The translations under genes and the position numbers were made by a program. Under the pieces are notes generated by a model that was given only the letters and a program-made list of their open reading frames with translations, was not told where the DNA came from and ran no database searches. From NCBI GenBank assembly GCA_013397075.1, contig VWZS01002260.1, forward strand, positions 648,678 through 712,677: DNA of 64,000 nt. The letters run 5' to 3'. Shown here piece by piece: positions 13,858 to 25,572 of the stretch; the stretch's first letter is position 1; each line of letters starts with the position of its first letter. This DNA comes from Rhabdornis inornatus. Lineage: Eukaryota; Chordata; Aves; Passeriformes; Rhabdornithidae.

Positions 13858-13876
13858 TAGCTCATATAGCTCATAT
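13858..13876 (+). repeat. Two-copy tandem repeat, 9-bp unit
   Basis: TAGCTCATA is repeated twice in tandem (13858-13866, 13867-13875), followed by a T. It is a small slippage-type duplication. Confidence 0.85.
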
Positions 13877-14627
13877 GCATTAAGGAATAGAAATCCATTA
13901 TCAAAATCAACCAGTATGCTTTTTCAACAAAACTAGGTAAAGTCTGATACTGATAGAACAGAGTCCCTCCACTTGTCCCACAGGAGAACTGTGGCAGCAG
14001 CAGTTGATGGCCAGAATAAAACCCAATCCCATTCCATCTACTGGTCCATGATGAACACTGCCAACTTTGGGAGCCCCTCACACCACCCCTACTACACAGA
14101 GCAATTGCTGCTTATTAAACAACCTATGGCAAGATTTCTGAGGCACACATTCTCCTCAGAACAGGGATTTGCATGGTCTGCAGCCCCCTGACACTGCCAC
14201 GCTGCTGCTGGTACAGCACACGGAAGGTGCTGTGTTTGTCATTCTTGTCTAGAATCAGAACTGCCCAAAAAGTCTGCCAAAAGAAAATGAAGAGTTGGCA
14301 AAGCTTGGGGAGAGTGGAAGTTTATATGAATCACATCTTCATTTGTGAGAAATTCGAGGAAGAACATGATGTCAGGTTAAAACATGTTTGGAAAGGAATG
14401 TAGCTTGCAGGACTAAACTGAAATTAATGTGTGCCTCTACAAAGCCTGCTGCAGTTCTTGGCTCCTGTGACTGGAAAAGGGGAGTAAGGACAGTTCTAGA
14501 AATATAAAACCATAGTTCAAATGCTGCCAACTAACACTGTGTTGCACGTATGGGAGAAATAAGAGAGATGAATATTCAAAATTCTAAAAAACATGTACTA
14601 ACATTTTTACTGTGAATTTACACCTTT

Positions 14628-14665
14628 CTTACATTCAGACCTTTCTTTCAAACTTACATTCAGAC
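14628..14665 (+). repeat. Short direct repeat, 13 bp, period 25
   Basis: CTTACATTCAGAC occurs at 14628-14640 and again at 14653-14665. The intervening 12 bases (CTTTCTTTCAAA) resemble the bases just before the first copy, so the ancestral unit was probably about 25 bp. Confidence 0.85.
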
Positions 14666-15221
14666 TGCAAGATGCTCATACTGTTATTAATAGGCAGTAA
14701 TGATGCAAAAAAAATCTATCCTAATAAATATATTCTACTGCATTTTTCTGGAATTTCACAGCACTGGAATGCTCCTATAGTTGCTGTCTGTCATCTTATC
14801 TACTGGTAACTAAGCATACTTGTTGCTGATTTATGGATGCCTATTTTTCAAAATAGTTGCAGAGAGAAAGAAAGTGGATGCTAAGGAAAGCTTCAGAGGT
14901 AAATCTATAAGAAAGTGACAAAAAAAGGGGGGAGAAAGAGATTTCTCTTCATGAGAGATAATAGAGTTTTCTCATTCCAATTAAGTTTTTGTTCAAAGAT
15001 AAAAGAAAGCAGCTCTCAGTATAACAGCATCATCTTATGCATGTACAGAATAATATGCATTTAGTTCTTTACAGCAGAAAGAAGCTGGGAAAGCTGCATG
15101 AGACGGTTGCTTTTTCCATCTTCTATCAACAAATCACAAAGGAAAATTCAGGCCTAGTTACAAAATCCCAGCCCACTTACCTTTTCTACAGAATAGTATT
15201 TTATTAAGTAAAAGTTTGTGC

Positions 15222-15227
15222 TTTTTT

Positions 15228-15268
<41 letters not shown>
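15222..15268 (+). repeat. T run followed by (TG)18 microsatellite
   Basis: A run of eleven T (15222-15232) runs directly into an uninterrupted (TG)n tract, 15232-15268, about 18 units long. Uninterrupted dinucleotide tracts of this length are usually length-polymorphic and can adopt Z-DNA under negative supercoiling. The perfection of the tract points to recent or continuing slippage. Confidence 0.98.
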
Positions 15269-15271
<3 letters not shown>

Positions 15272-16213
15272 GTTTAAACCTGAAAAACTTTGAATGGCTT
15301 GCATGGAGCTATAGGAGTGCCTCTTTCCTAAATTTGTCCACATTAAACTTTGAAAATGCTGATGTGGGAACAATCCATAGAAAGAAGAGCCTGTGTTTCA
15401 TTTTGCCCATAAATGGAACTGGATGCATGGCACTGGATTATGTGGAATGTGCATGGGATCCTGCTTACACAGCCTGTGCACAAACCCCAAATGTTTGCAG
15501 GCACAGTTGAAAGTGAGCTCTGCTCAGAGCGGATGTTTCTCTTCTGTATGTCATGCAACAGGAATGCCAATCACATTAGTAATTTTACATCACAGCAGAC
15601 TGGTATTGCATTAAAACTCCTCTGACATGGAGAACAGTTCTAGGATAAGATGATTTGCAGGATGTCTTTCAGAAAAGTACCATTTATTCTCTATCCCCCG
15701 TTCTTTTCTTTTATAGATAATATCCCTGCACTTATCATGCGATAGTAGCTGAATGGCACATTAATGAGAACACTCATAATGCAGAAAACCTCATGTTGCT
15801 GAATACTGATGTTAGTGGTCTAAAAGGATCTGTTCCCAGAAAATTATAGTTACCTTTCCACTTACAGAGACCAGTCTGTCTAATTTTTCAGGGACATTGG
15901 ATTCAATTCTGACTTTGCTTAAACTAGCTCTGCCTGTTTGCCCTCAACTGGAGTTTATATCAATATTTCTGAAAGGCTTATTCTCTCCCTTGCATTATAG
16001 TTCAGCACAGAAGGTGATTTAAACTTCTTCTGATCTGATACAGATATGACTTAGCAGGTGTGGAAACACGGTCTGATGCATTTCTTATAGCTGCACTGTT
16101 GTTTCTCCTAAGGCACAACATTTACAGTGGGACCACCTAAGTAATTTGCTGCATTACTGTTCTGAAATGCCATTTGACTGGCATACACATGTTAAGATGC
16201 AGGTTTCATCCTG

Positions 16214-16245
16214 AGCTCCTTGTGTGCCTGCTTGATCAAGGAGCT
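16214..16245. repeat. Inverted repeat (9-bp arms, 14-nt loop)
   Basis: AGCTCCTTG at 16214-16222 is the exact reverse complement of CAAGGAGCT at 16237-16245. The stem is too short for a microRNA precursor and has no T run after it. Confidence 0.85.
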
Positions 16246-16679
16246 GGGACACTGCGGGCAGGACCACTGCCACAGCAATGGAATCCCATGAGCTATCACA
16301 TGAGCTGTGGGGGAACTAGTATTTTACCAAACAACCCACCACTGAACCCTCCTGTGTCCTGTTCCAGATCACCTTGGAAGGCAGCAGCATGGAGTGTAAC
16401 ATAAAATTGAGGTCTGAGAACTGCTCCAAGCAATCAAGCCCTTTTCCTCACTCCAGTTAATGCTGAATAGAGGATCCTTCTAATCCTCCTTAAATTGCTG
16501 CACAGGTGTTACAATGCTTGGTTTACAGCTACTCTGTCTTGCCCTCCTCAAGTGAACTATACCCTTTCCTGAAGTGCACCTGGGCTCACAGCAGTTGAGC
16601 ACACAAAGCCTCCTGTGAAAACTCCCAGCAAACAAACACTGTATACAGTAATCCAGAAGGAATAAACCTAACAGTTACT

Positions 16680-16950
16680 GCTTGATATTTGAACATCGTT
16701 TAATGAGTGCCCAGAATTAATCTGTAAATGCACATTGTTAATTTTGAGCCTGCTATTCATTAATTAGAGGCTTAGTGGCAAGTGCCATTGAGCTATCTGC
16801 AATGTTTAAGGTTACATCAAGCCCTAGTAAATGGCTTGCTGATAACAAGATGCATCCATCTTCATTACTTGGCAACTCCTGTCTGAGTTTGCTCTGCTTC
16901 CTGTAAGGGCTGTGTCACTTGGAACTGAAGAATTAAACTTTTATCCAAAC
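16680..16950. promoter_or_regulatory. Candidate conserved noncoding element
   Basis: The stretch has a high density of homeodomain-type and related motifs (TTTAATGAG, CATTAATTAG at 16758-16767, TGCTGATAACAAG) with no repeats, no low-complexity runs and no open frame. This texture is common in deeply conserved vertebrate enhancers. The call rests on sequence texture only; there is no alignment behind it, and AT-rich sequence contains many such motifs by chance. Confidence 0.25.
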
Positions 16951-17666
16951 CAGATTCTGCACTTTCACCTCTTTTTATTCCTTAAGTAGTTCCAATTTAT
17001 TTTACTTAAATGACATTGGATTACCTAACATGGAGAGGAGCAGTACCTTAACCTAAAACAGTTGCCAGATCTTTAGTTCTGGGATGGAGTGTTGCAGTGG
17101 GTTAACATTTATAGAAACCATTACATTTATATTTCATTGGATACTGATCTCAACGTAAAGAACTCATGAGGTTACAACTTAGATAGGATAAAAACCCAGA
17201 AAAACACAGGAAATTAATTTTAAATCTGAAGAATAAATATCCCCTTTTTTAGTTTACTTTTGCAATGTTACGGTCTCAAAATATATATCATGCAAGGCAA
17301 TCATAATTCCAGTAAAATAGCATAAAGACATTTCCATGTAAATTCTCAAGTATACATACATCTATATGTGTTCATCCAGGGAAAGATCACTGCAACTAGT
17401 TTTCCCCTACCTTCTGCTAAACATGCTCTTTTTTGAGCAATAATGCTCATGTTTGAGTCTAGGGAGGTGTAGTTGAACCTAATCAGCAACTTCATAAACT
17501 CACTGTTTTCCCTTAAAACTACAAGTAGAAGAACTTGAAATAGAAAAGCAACCTCTTTTGGCAGATGGTCTTTTTAAGTAGCTGCTGCAAGATACATATA
17601 ATGCCGCTTGGCATGGTTGTTTAACACATTAGGGTGCTCACAGGTATAGCCTTTTGCTCTCATGAA

Positions 17667-17699
17667 CAATTTTAAGCATTTAAGTTCAATTTTAAGCAT
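17667..17699 (+). repeat. Short direct repeat, 13 bp, period 20
   Basis: CAATTTTAAGCAT occurs at 17667-17679 and at 17687-17699, separated by TTAAGTT. It is a local duplication of no evident function. Confidence 0.9.
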
Positions 17700-18603
17700 C
17701 ACTGCTTGGGATAGGTAATTGTAATCACAGTGGAAAGCCAGTTTCTGGGTGCTGATGCTCAAATTGTGTGTGTATGTCGGAAGTGAAGAGAAAGAGAGGA
17801 TGTTTGTTGCAATGATAGCTCAAGGGAGAGTACCAGAAAGCCCTTACGCTTTTGAGCTGGCACATCTCACAGACTGGCAGGTTTCACTGGGGAAAAGCCT
17901 TTTGGGGTGTTACTGCTTGGTGTGCACACCTCCACCTGGTTCAGAAAGCCTGTATACCTATGTCACATGCAAGGCAGTAAAGGAAACACCAGCTGACATG
18001 GGGCAGGCAGATGTAGGGATACATCTATGGCCAGTGCAGCACTGAATTTACTCAGCCAGGCTGGTGATGCAAAGAGCACACCTTTGACTCTGTAGGTGTT
18101 TTACTGCACATGAAGATATCCATTCCCCAGCCCCCCTCCGGCCCCCACCATCTAAGACACACAAAGCTACCAAATCGTGGTGAATAACAACTTTTACATT
18201 TACAATCAAATTCCAGGAGGGTTAGTTGTACTCATGTATCATTCTTCCATTAGCCTGCATCTTCGTTAGATACTAAATGAGAAAATAAAACTGAAAGGGT
18301 GGGGAGAAAAGACAAAGCAGACATAAAGCTTGCTTTGTGACATTTAGACACAAAGTTATCTATGTTACCCGTGATTGAAACAGACAATCTTCAGCTGAGT
18401 ATTTCTTAAATTTACCAGAAGGATGAGCTGGACTCTTGAGGTAAGTGCTCTTTGAAGCTAATGTGCTACTGTACAAAGAAAGCTTTTTTTCCTTTGAAAA
18501 GATAAAGCTAATATTGTGGCAGCACAGACTACAATGCTGCCACTGAAATGGAGGTCAAAGCTGAAGGTTCTTTACTACCAGAAAGCTAAATAGAGGTATC
18601 TTA

Positions 18604-18605
<2 letters not shown>

Positions 18606-18638
<33 letters not shown>
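18606..18638 (+). repeat. (TTA)11 microsatellite
   Basis: Eleven uninterrupted TTA units are followed by CAAAAAAA. The perfect array is likely to be length-polymorphic. Confidence 0.98.
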
Positions 18639-18639
<1 letters not shown>

Positions 18640-21600
18640 AAAAAAATCTGTTCTAGCATCCTAAGATATTATATGTACAGGTCTCTGGATAGGAAATCGT
18701 TCATCTGTCCAATTTTTATTATTCAATATTGCTTTAAAAAAATCAGAGAAAGAAGAAGAAAAAAAACTTTGGGCATCCTCAGGTCAAGGCGATTTTTAAA
18801 AAGGTTAAAAGCTGCTCAGAAGGGTTACAGTATCCATAAAGGCAAATGAGATTACATTTAAAGACTGATGGAGAAAAAGCAATAATTGAGATAAAACACT
18901 ACTGTCTCAAAAAGGTTTAGACTGAGGAAATGCTGATATTAAAGCAAAGAAATTGAAAGACTTACAGATCAGCCATCACATCAAAGACAGCAGAGAATTT
19001 AATTAAATTTGCAACAATTATGTTTACTTTTAATGTTTACTAGGTTCTTTTAGTTTCTTCCATCATTGTTCAGTTAAATATTTTTGTAATAACTTGGGGA
19101 ATATTGTGATTGTGTGTCTCCAACCACCAGCTGTCAACTGTTGACCTCTCTGTTCCCTGCATTTGTAATGTTACAAGCCTTTGTCCTGGAAAGAGTTAGG
19201 ATGTTTGAATCAAATACATTGTGAAGTTAGAAAACCCATAACATGATATGGATAATGATTGCCTGGATACACTTATAAAATATATTTTAGAGCCACTTAC
19301 AGAACAAAGATTGGGAAAAAAGTCACAAACATTACTCTCTGCTGTTTGCCATTAATTGCATGAGTAATCATTACATGAGATGAGTGTTGTATGTGAAGCT
19401 TACTGTAAAGGTATATGGTAAATAAAATGCACAGAAGTCCAAAACCACAAAATAGCTGGGACAAAACAGGGTCAAAAAGCCCTGAAATTCAAGCTATAAA
19501 AGTATTCTGAATACTGACCTAGGTACAAGATCTCTGTTTAGCCCACATAATTTTGGTTTTGCAGCCTATTGAGAAATTACAATTTGTATTTCAAACTGCC
19601 TTTTTCTCTGCTGTGACTTTTACCCAAGATTTACTGTCTCAGAGGTTGTAGTAATTATTGCTAAAGGCAGTCATGACAGAGAATTGTTTCATACCCAGTG
19701 AAAAAATTACAGCAAAGAGATGTATTTGTCTTTTCTGTCTGTGATTCAGGAACTTCACAAAGTGTTGGGACACCTATGGATTCTTGACAGACCCAACCAG
19801 TTTCTTAAAAATTGAGGGATATAACAAGCAGAGTGCCTAGAATAGAAATGCCCAAGCAGTGACTGAGAGGCCAGTTGAAAGTGATTCAAGGCTTGATGCA
19901 GGGCTAAAAGCTGTTTGCCCCTCTCGCTCCTCACTGTTCCACGGCTGGTCATTGCCGGCAGCACAACCTGCCACAATGGCTGCTCTGTAAGAAGCAAGGC
20001 AGCCAAACCAGCCTGGGAACACACAGGTTAGAAAACATTTGATAATTAAAAACCCACTGAACTTGGCCGTTCTCTGTATGCAAAGGATTTATAAACTCAT
20101 GTTAAACCCCTCCTCACTTCTATAGATGCAAACTAATTTTCAGACAGGTAGTACTCTGCATGTTGTGGATTGCTCAGGATCTCTTTCATTGGAATGTCTT
20201 GTCATGGGCCAATGTTACTGGTGTCCTTGCTCACTTGGGATTTATTCTGCTCACTCACCAAAGAGCTTTGCAAAACCTCTGGAATGCTCATTATTAGGAG
20301 AATAAAAAATGATGAATAACAATTTGTCCACTTTCAATACAAAAAATTTCAGAGAAGTCATCATGTAAAAATGTCCAGTGGTCTGCAAGGTGCTTGTGAG
20401 TGGTTATCATAAAGAGGTTCCTGGCTATTGGAGTAGTTTGATGAAAAGACATCTTTACCATGAATTCCCCACCTGTGCTGGAAAAAACGTTTGCACATTT
20501 CTTTTTGTTTTATTTGTATCTGTTTGAGCTTGGCTTTTCTCTGTTACCCTTTGTGGAGGTGTTCAAGAGCTTGGCTGAAGGAAATTTCTCTTATATTAAA
20601 AAAAAGTTGTTAAAATGACTTTCCAATCTTGCATGCTTTGTTTTATTTCAGCTTCTGGGGTTTTCAAACAGGTGAGTTACCATCTACCAAAATCACAAGG
20701 AAATAAAAATGATATAGAAAAAGAGCTGTGAAACATGTTTCAAAGAGAAGGGACAAACTTAGAAAGCATTGCACAGGTTTGTAAATTACTGTTTTAATTT
20801 GGGACCTATGACAACCTTGACAGTGCCTCTTTATGTCTCTCTCTATTGTCTCTATTTATATCATGCCATTTTTATTTACTGTTCATCTAGCAAATGAAGC
20901 CTGTCCCCAGCACTCAGAGTGCCAGGCTACAGAATTGCTGTAAGTCTCCCTGGAGCAGTGTTCAGCCACGGGTAAACTAGTCCTGCAATGAGATGCTTCC
21001 TATTCTCCCTCGAAGGTACAGAATGAAGAAACTCATTGTTTATGCTGCAATTTTGATAACCTAACTGGCAGAACAGTTATTCAAATTTTAAGCTTCTAAA
21101 TGCAGCAAGATCAACCTGGCCATCCACATAAATAATTTTGACATGATAAGTATGTGAGTGCGATGATAACTGATAAGTGAAGCAATTACCTTGCTTTTTT
21201 GGATTATATTAAATGAAGATTCTGATAGAGTAATGAAAAGAGACAAAGCAGACAAAAAGGCGGCTGTAGAGCTTTTGGGCACTCTGTTATCTCTATTATA
21301 CCATATTGAAATAGAGAAGCTATCACCAATCATGCTTCCTATGTAACTTCTAGCTTCTAACAGTGAACAATGAATAAATTGTCACAAGACAGTAACTGAT
21401 AAATTGGGATTGGCAGTGCTTTTTAAAAGTGTAAATAAACTTATCAGCCCCCTCACCCTCCCTGAAAGGCAGTACAGTTTGAAGAGGATTTTTTATTTTG
21501 GTATGTTGTAGCTTGCAAGGTCTCCTTTCATTTACCCACCTCAATTGTCCTTTGTTTAGCCATCCATTTTAAGTAGCCACTTCAGCATAAGAGTTTACTC

Positions 21601-24600
21601 CACCACTTGCATTCTTTTTGTGGTGTTCTACAGAACAGTTTGCTTTTGTCCCTATGTGTTTTTACTTTGGCTGTTATCCACGTCTCCTAATTCTTGTCAT
21701 TCCAATTAGAAGCTGCTCTAATTATATGATTTTATGCTGGCTTTTATTGCATGCAGAGGCATACAAAGATATAAATAGCACCTCCAAGCAAAGGTGCCCA
21801 GATCTCAGTTTCTAAGAACAACTTTGCAGACATTGAGTACCTCATAGATTAATTAGAGTTCTCAGGAAATGTGTTATTTTTTCCAAAGACCAATCCCAGG
21901 TTTTTTTCTGAGAAGATATTTTGCTACTCATTTTGGCAGGATCTGGCCCAGCATTCTTTTTGGAGGGGGATCGTGTGCTGAAACAGATATTTGTACATTG
22001 CATCCTTTCAAGACCAGGCACAAATGGAGGGGGAATGTCATTCTCTTGTTAAAATTAATTAAGTAACCTAACACCATACATCTGGGGAGAGGACAGAAGG
22101 GAAAAGGAAGTTCTCCTTGTTCCCTCTTTACCATTTAAGCCCTGCTGCATGCTGCAATAGCATCACAGTGCTGTTAATAAGGTCCCCTATGCTCTGCTGG
22201 GCCTAAAGGCAGTGGCAGAGTTCCTGCTTTGTGAGGTTCATGCTCTGGGATGACCAAATCATACCCCTCATTAGAAACTTGTCATTTTTTTCTTTTTAAA
22301 ACTTTTTCAGTTTATCATGCCTACATTGGACAAGCCAGGGACATCTTGCTGGAAATATGCTGGGTTTTTAGAAACTCGGTATAGCATGAGAAATAGTTGA
22401 GAATTCTGGAGTGGAGAATGGATACAACTTCCTTCCCTGATGTGTCAGCAACAACAGAGGGCATCTGAAAACCAGCAAACTCTGACAACAAACATCTGTC
22501 AGCCTTTGTCTTCTCACTCTGATATCTACAGCTGAAAATCTCTGATAATGAAGGCTAAGCATACTGCCAAACTATAGTCCCCACTGAGTGGCTCTGCATT
22601 ACTCCTATTAGACTTCAGGATTAATGCTCCACAAATGTGCATTGTTTTTGTACACTATTTACTTATTTAGAAAACTTTTTTAGTTTTGAAGTCTATATGT
22701 GAAAATCAGGCAGATCACAAACTAAATTCTACTTAATAAAAATAAAAGCCTGCTTATCCGTCCATTTTATAGGAGTTGGTGGATTATGTGGTAAATTCTG
22801 TGGCTGCAGAACTGCATTAAAAGAATCCCGACTTTGACTACTGCCCATTGTTCTACAGGGTTGGTTGCTGAGATGCATTTCCCACTGAAGTCCATCTCAA
22901 ACTTCGCACTTAATTCAATGTTTCTGCTACTTATTGCAAAAGAAAGCATTTAAATTGACTTGGGACTATCCAGACACACATACATCTTGCCTATGTAAAC
23001 ATATTTTGTTCCTCTTATCCCAAATATCTGTTTCCACACACAATGGTTCTATATCTACATGCTCAGTCTGCATTAAATTAGCAAAAACTTTTGTTAACAG
23101 TGGCTTTCCCCAAAAATTGAAGTTTGGGAAAGTATGAAAATATATTATCAGCCCTTGAGGTGTTAAAAGAGAACGCAGCTTGGCTGGGGAGAGACCATCA
23201 ATCAGTATAAACCTGAGGCAGTCCTGTCCTCCCCTATGATCCCGGCTGTATGTCCCCTCCTCCCTGTCTCGGTGATGCTGGCCCAAGTGCTTGCCTTACC
23301 ATGATCAGGGAACTGACCTGGGCTGGAAGGAAATCTTTCCTTTGGGCTGCACTGATTTCCAGCAGGATGTGTCTCAGCTGTGAGCCACGGGAGCTGCGGC
23401 ACCCACGGGAGGCGGGAGGGAGCAAACACCCTTTTGATAGCTGCCTGCTGGTTTGGTGACTTGGTTGAAGCCTCAGATCAGATCACACTAAGGATCATGG
23501 CCACTGAGAGAACTGTGCTTTGAGGAAGTAGAATGCATTGAGGATGGAATATGTCTAAAGAGGGGACAGGAGGAATAATTGCCTCCTTCTCCATCAAAAC
23601 TGTAGTGCACCCATCAGTTCCTGTACTGTACCACATAGCTGAGGTGCTTTGCACAGACTGTGTGAATATTCTTTTGCCCTCCTAAGGTTCATCATGCCAT
23701 ACATTGGCTTCTGGTTGTGCTACAGTCACACTCCCAGCACTGCACTACATCAGCCACTGGGCTTGGGCAGAGTGAGGGATGGTGAGGGTCACCACTCTTC
23801 CCCAGCTGTCCTGTGCAATTTACAGGCTATTTCCTGGCAGTTGCCCGGAACGCCAATGACATACAACCAGTAGTGGACCCAAGAATGTCAGCAGATGTAA
23901 AAATGACACATTTAAAATTCAATTTACTGGAACCAATTTTTAATCAGGTAGAGTCTGTATGGGTTGCATCAGTAGAATTGGGCTTATGGCAGTATCCATT
24001 TCAAAAGCACTCATATGACTTAGAAATTTAAAGTCTCAAATGTAAGAGTATTAGGAACATAAATATCTTTTGTTTTCAAAGGAATTCAGACCCCAGAGTC
24101 ACTGAGGTGCTTTCAGAAGTCTGCATTTTGCCCTTGAGAAATTGTATTTCTTCAATCTATTTTCTACTGAGACATGGAAAAGGCAGAATTATTTGGCTAA
24201 GAGAGTTGATTCCTATACAAAAGATTACATGATTTGCTAGATCACGTTCTTTATGATCATTGATAAAATCAAGGCAAAAGACTAACTGCCTCTTCTTGTC
24301 AGGAACTGTGGAATGCAGGGGACAGGCTGATAGAAGAGGGTGGAAGCGGTTTCCAAAGCACCAGATTACATCAACTTCTTGTCACATAACACAATCGCAA
24401 CATTTCCCTTTCATCTTTACTTTTAGCCTTTTTGGCCTGCAAAAGATAAGAAAGTACACCAATTGCCTGGATATGAGCTGCATTTCTGAATGGTGGTACA
24501 GAAGTTGGAAAAATAAATTTCTTTGTGTATGCAGATTTTTCCTGGGATGCTTTCCCAGCGTTGGAAGCTTCTTTTCAGGCATATATTGCAGAGGGCCAAG

Positions 24601-24607
24601 AAGAAAA
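18639..24607. other. Single-copy noncoding sequence
   Basis: About 6 kb without a gene or an identified transposon. The open frame at 24260-24697 (145 codons, + strand) is the longest in the window, but it runs through the CA/TA microsatellite, so part of its length is low-complexity, and its peptide matches nothing I know. A small CpG-containing patch lies at 23385-23420 and is too short to be a CpG island. Confidence 0.65.
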
Positions 24608-24640
24608 ACACATATACACATACACATATACATATACACA
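24608..24640 (+). repeat. Imperfect CA/TA microsatellite
   Basis: Alternating purine-pyrimidine sequence made of ACACATATAC-type units, 33 bp, followed immediately by a short near-palindrome. The units are mixed, so the array is older than the (TG)n tract at 15.2 kb. Confidence 0.9.
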
Positions 24641-24660
24641 GAAGAACACATATGTTCTTC
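24641..24660. repeat. Palindrome with steroid-receptor-like half sites
   Basis: GAAGAACA (24641-24648) and TGTTCTTC (24653-24660) are exact reverse complements separated by CATA. The inner AGAACA and TGTTCT match the two half sites of a glucocorticoid/androgen response element, but the spacer is 4 nt where the consensus has 3. The arrangement is therefore suggestive in sequence and wrong in geometry, and binding is not claimed. Confidence 0.8.
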
Positions 24661-25507
24661 TGGGGTAGGTGTCCTCAAAGAATATGGACTTTCATGACCA
24701 CTTATAAAAGTCTGGTTGATACCCTATCATCTCACACTTATCTGAATCTCATTTCTAGTCAACCATTCATACAGGGATGTTTTTCCTTCTATGTTACAGA
24801 GGTCTGACCTGCCCAGGTTTGCTACAATTTCCCAGTCTATGAGAGTATTACTTTCCATTAAAAATGTTCATGCTTTTTAACACCCCTGATCCTCCTCAAA
24901 AGTATCCTAGGTGCATCAGTATGCCAAGTCCTGTCGAGCAGAATACAGTGTAAGACCTCAGAGCTATGTGGTGAAGATGCACACTCAAGGATGTGACTTG
25001 CAGAACAGCTGGCTGCTGAGATAATATTTTCCCACTGCTTTGTACAGTTTGGAAAATTGATTCATGACTTTAGCCCTGTAGTAATAATCAGATATGTACA
25101 GAGAGATATTTGGTTATTGATCTACTCCTAATCAGGAATCAAACAACCTTATCTTATGAAAAAGTGTAATTAACTATTTTGTTAATTACTATAATTATCC
25201 TCCCCATATTTATTTTGACAGCGGTGTCAGTAGTGGAAAACTATTTCCTTAAATTGATGTTGCCTATTATGAATTACACATTCATACAATTTTGACAAAT
25301 TATTTTATTCTCCTTTTATCAGTATGTTTTGCAACAGACAACTTTTCATTAAAAAAATGAGCATCTACTTGAAAACCAGGCTACTGAGGTCACACAAAGA
25401 TTAGCTATACTAGAGCTAACAAAAACTGTATTTGACCAAATTCAAGATTATTTTTTCTTTCCTCTCCTATGCAAGTTTCTTTGGATGACTAGATGACATT
25501 ATAAGAT
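24661..25507. other. Single-copy noncoding sequence with one AT hairpin
   Basis: Nothing is recognised apart from the inverted repeat at 25166-25189. The sequence is notably AT-rich between about 25080 and 25480. Confidence 0.65.
25166..25189. repeat. Perfect inverted repeat with TAATTA cores
   Basis: GTAATTAAC (25166-25174) and GTTAATTAC (25181-25189) are perfect reverse complements around a 6-nt loop (TATTTT). Each arm contains a TAATTA-type homeodomain core. It could be a paired homeodomain site, or simply AT-rich palindromic sequence that can extrude as a cruciform. Confidence 0.9.
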
Positions 25508-25572
25508 GGGGGGGGGGAGGGAAGAAGAATAGAGAGGAAAAGAAGAAGAGGAGGAGAAGAAAAAAGAGAAAA
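25508..25572 (+). repeat. Polypurine tract beginning with G10
   Basis: Ten G residues open a 65-bp run that is entirely purine except for one T at 25530, moving from G-rich to GAA/GGA-type units. Mirror-like homopurine tracts of this kind can form triplex (H-DNA), and the G run is a frequent sequencing and replication stall point. Confidence 0.95.

Larger units (their letters stand above)
13602..15221. other. Single-copy noncoding sequence
   Basis: No gene or transposon is recognised. The only structure seen is a pair of short duplications (13858-13876 and 14628-14665) and a purine-rich run of G and A near 14919-14942. Open frames are at most 108 codons and overlap on opposite strands, which is the pattern of chance frames. 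Confidence 0.65.
15269..18605. other. Single-copy noncoding sequence
   Basis: No gene is supported. The stretch holds a short hairpin (16214-16245), a candidate conserved noncoding block (16680-16950) and a short direct repeat (17667-17699), which are listed on their own. A C-rich run occurs at 18127-18145. The rest is featureless AT-rich sequence. Confidence 0.65.

Noticed and set aside
16214..16245. Hairpin considered as a microRNA precursor or terminator
   Set aside because: The 9-bp stem is far too short for a pre-miRNA, and eukaryotic transcription does not use such terminators.
23385..23420. Short CpG cluster considered as a CpG-island promoter
   Set aside because: It is only a few tens of bases long, well below any usual island, and no transcript is evident.
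24260..24697. Longest open frame in the window (145 codons, + strand)
   Set aside because: It runs through a CA/TA microsatellite, overlaps other long frames on both strands and matches no protein family I know.
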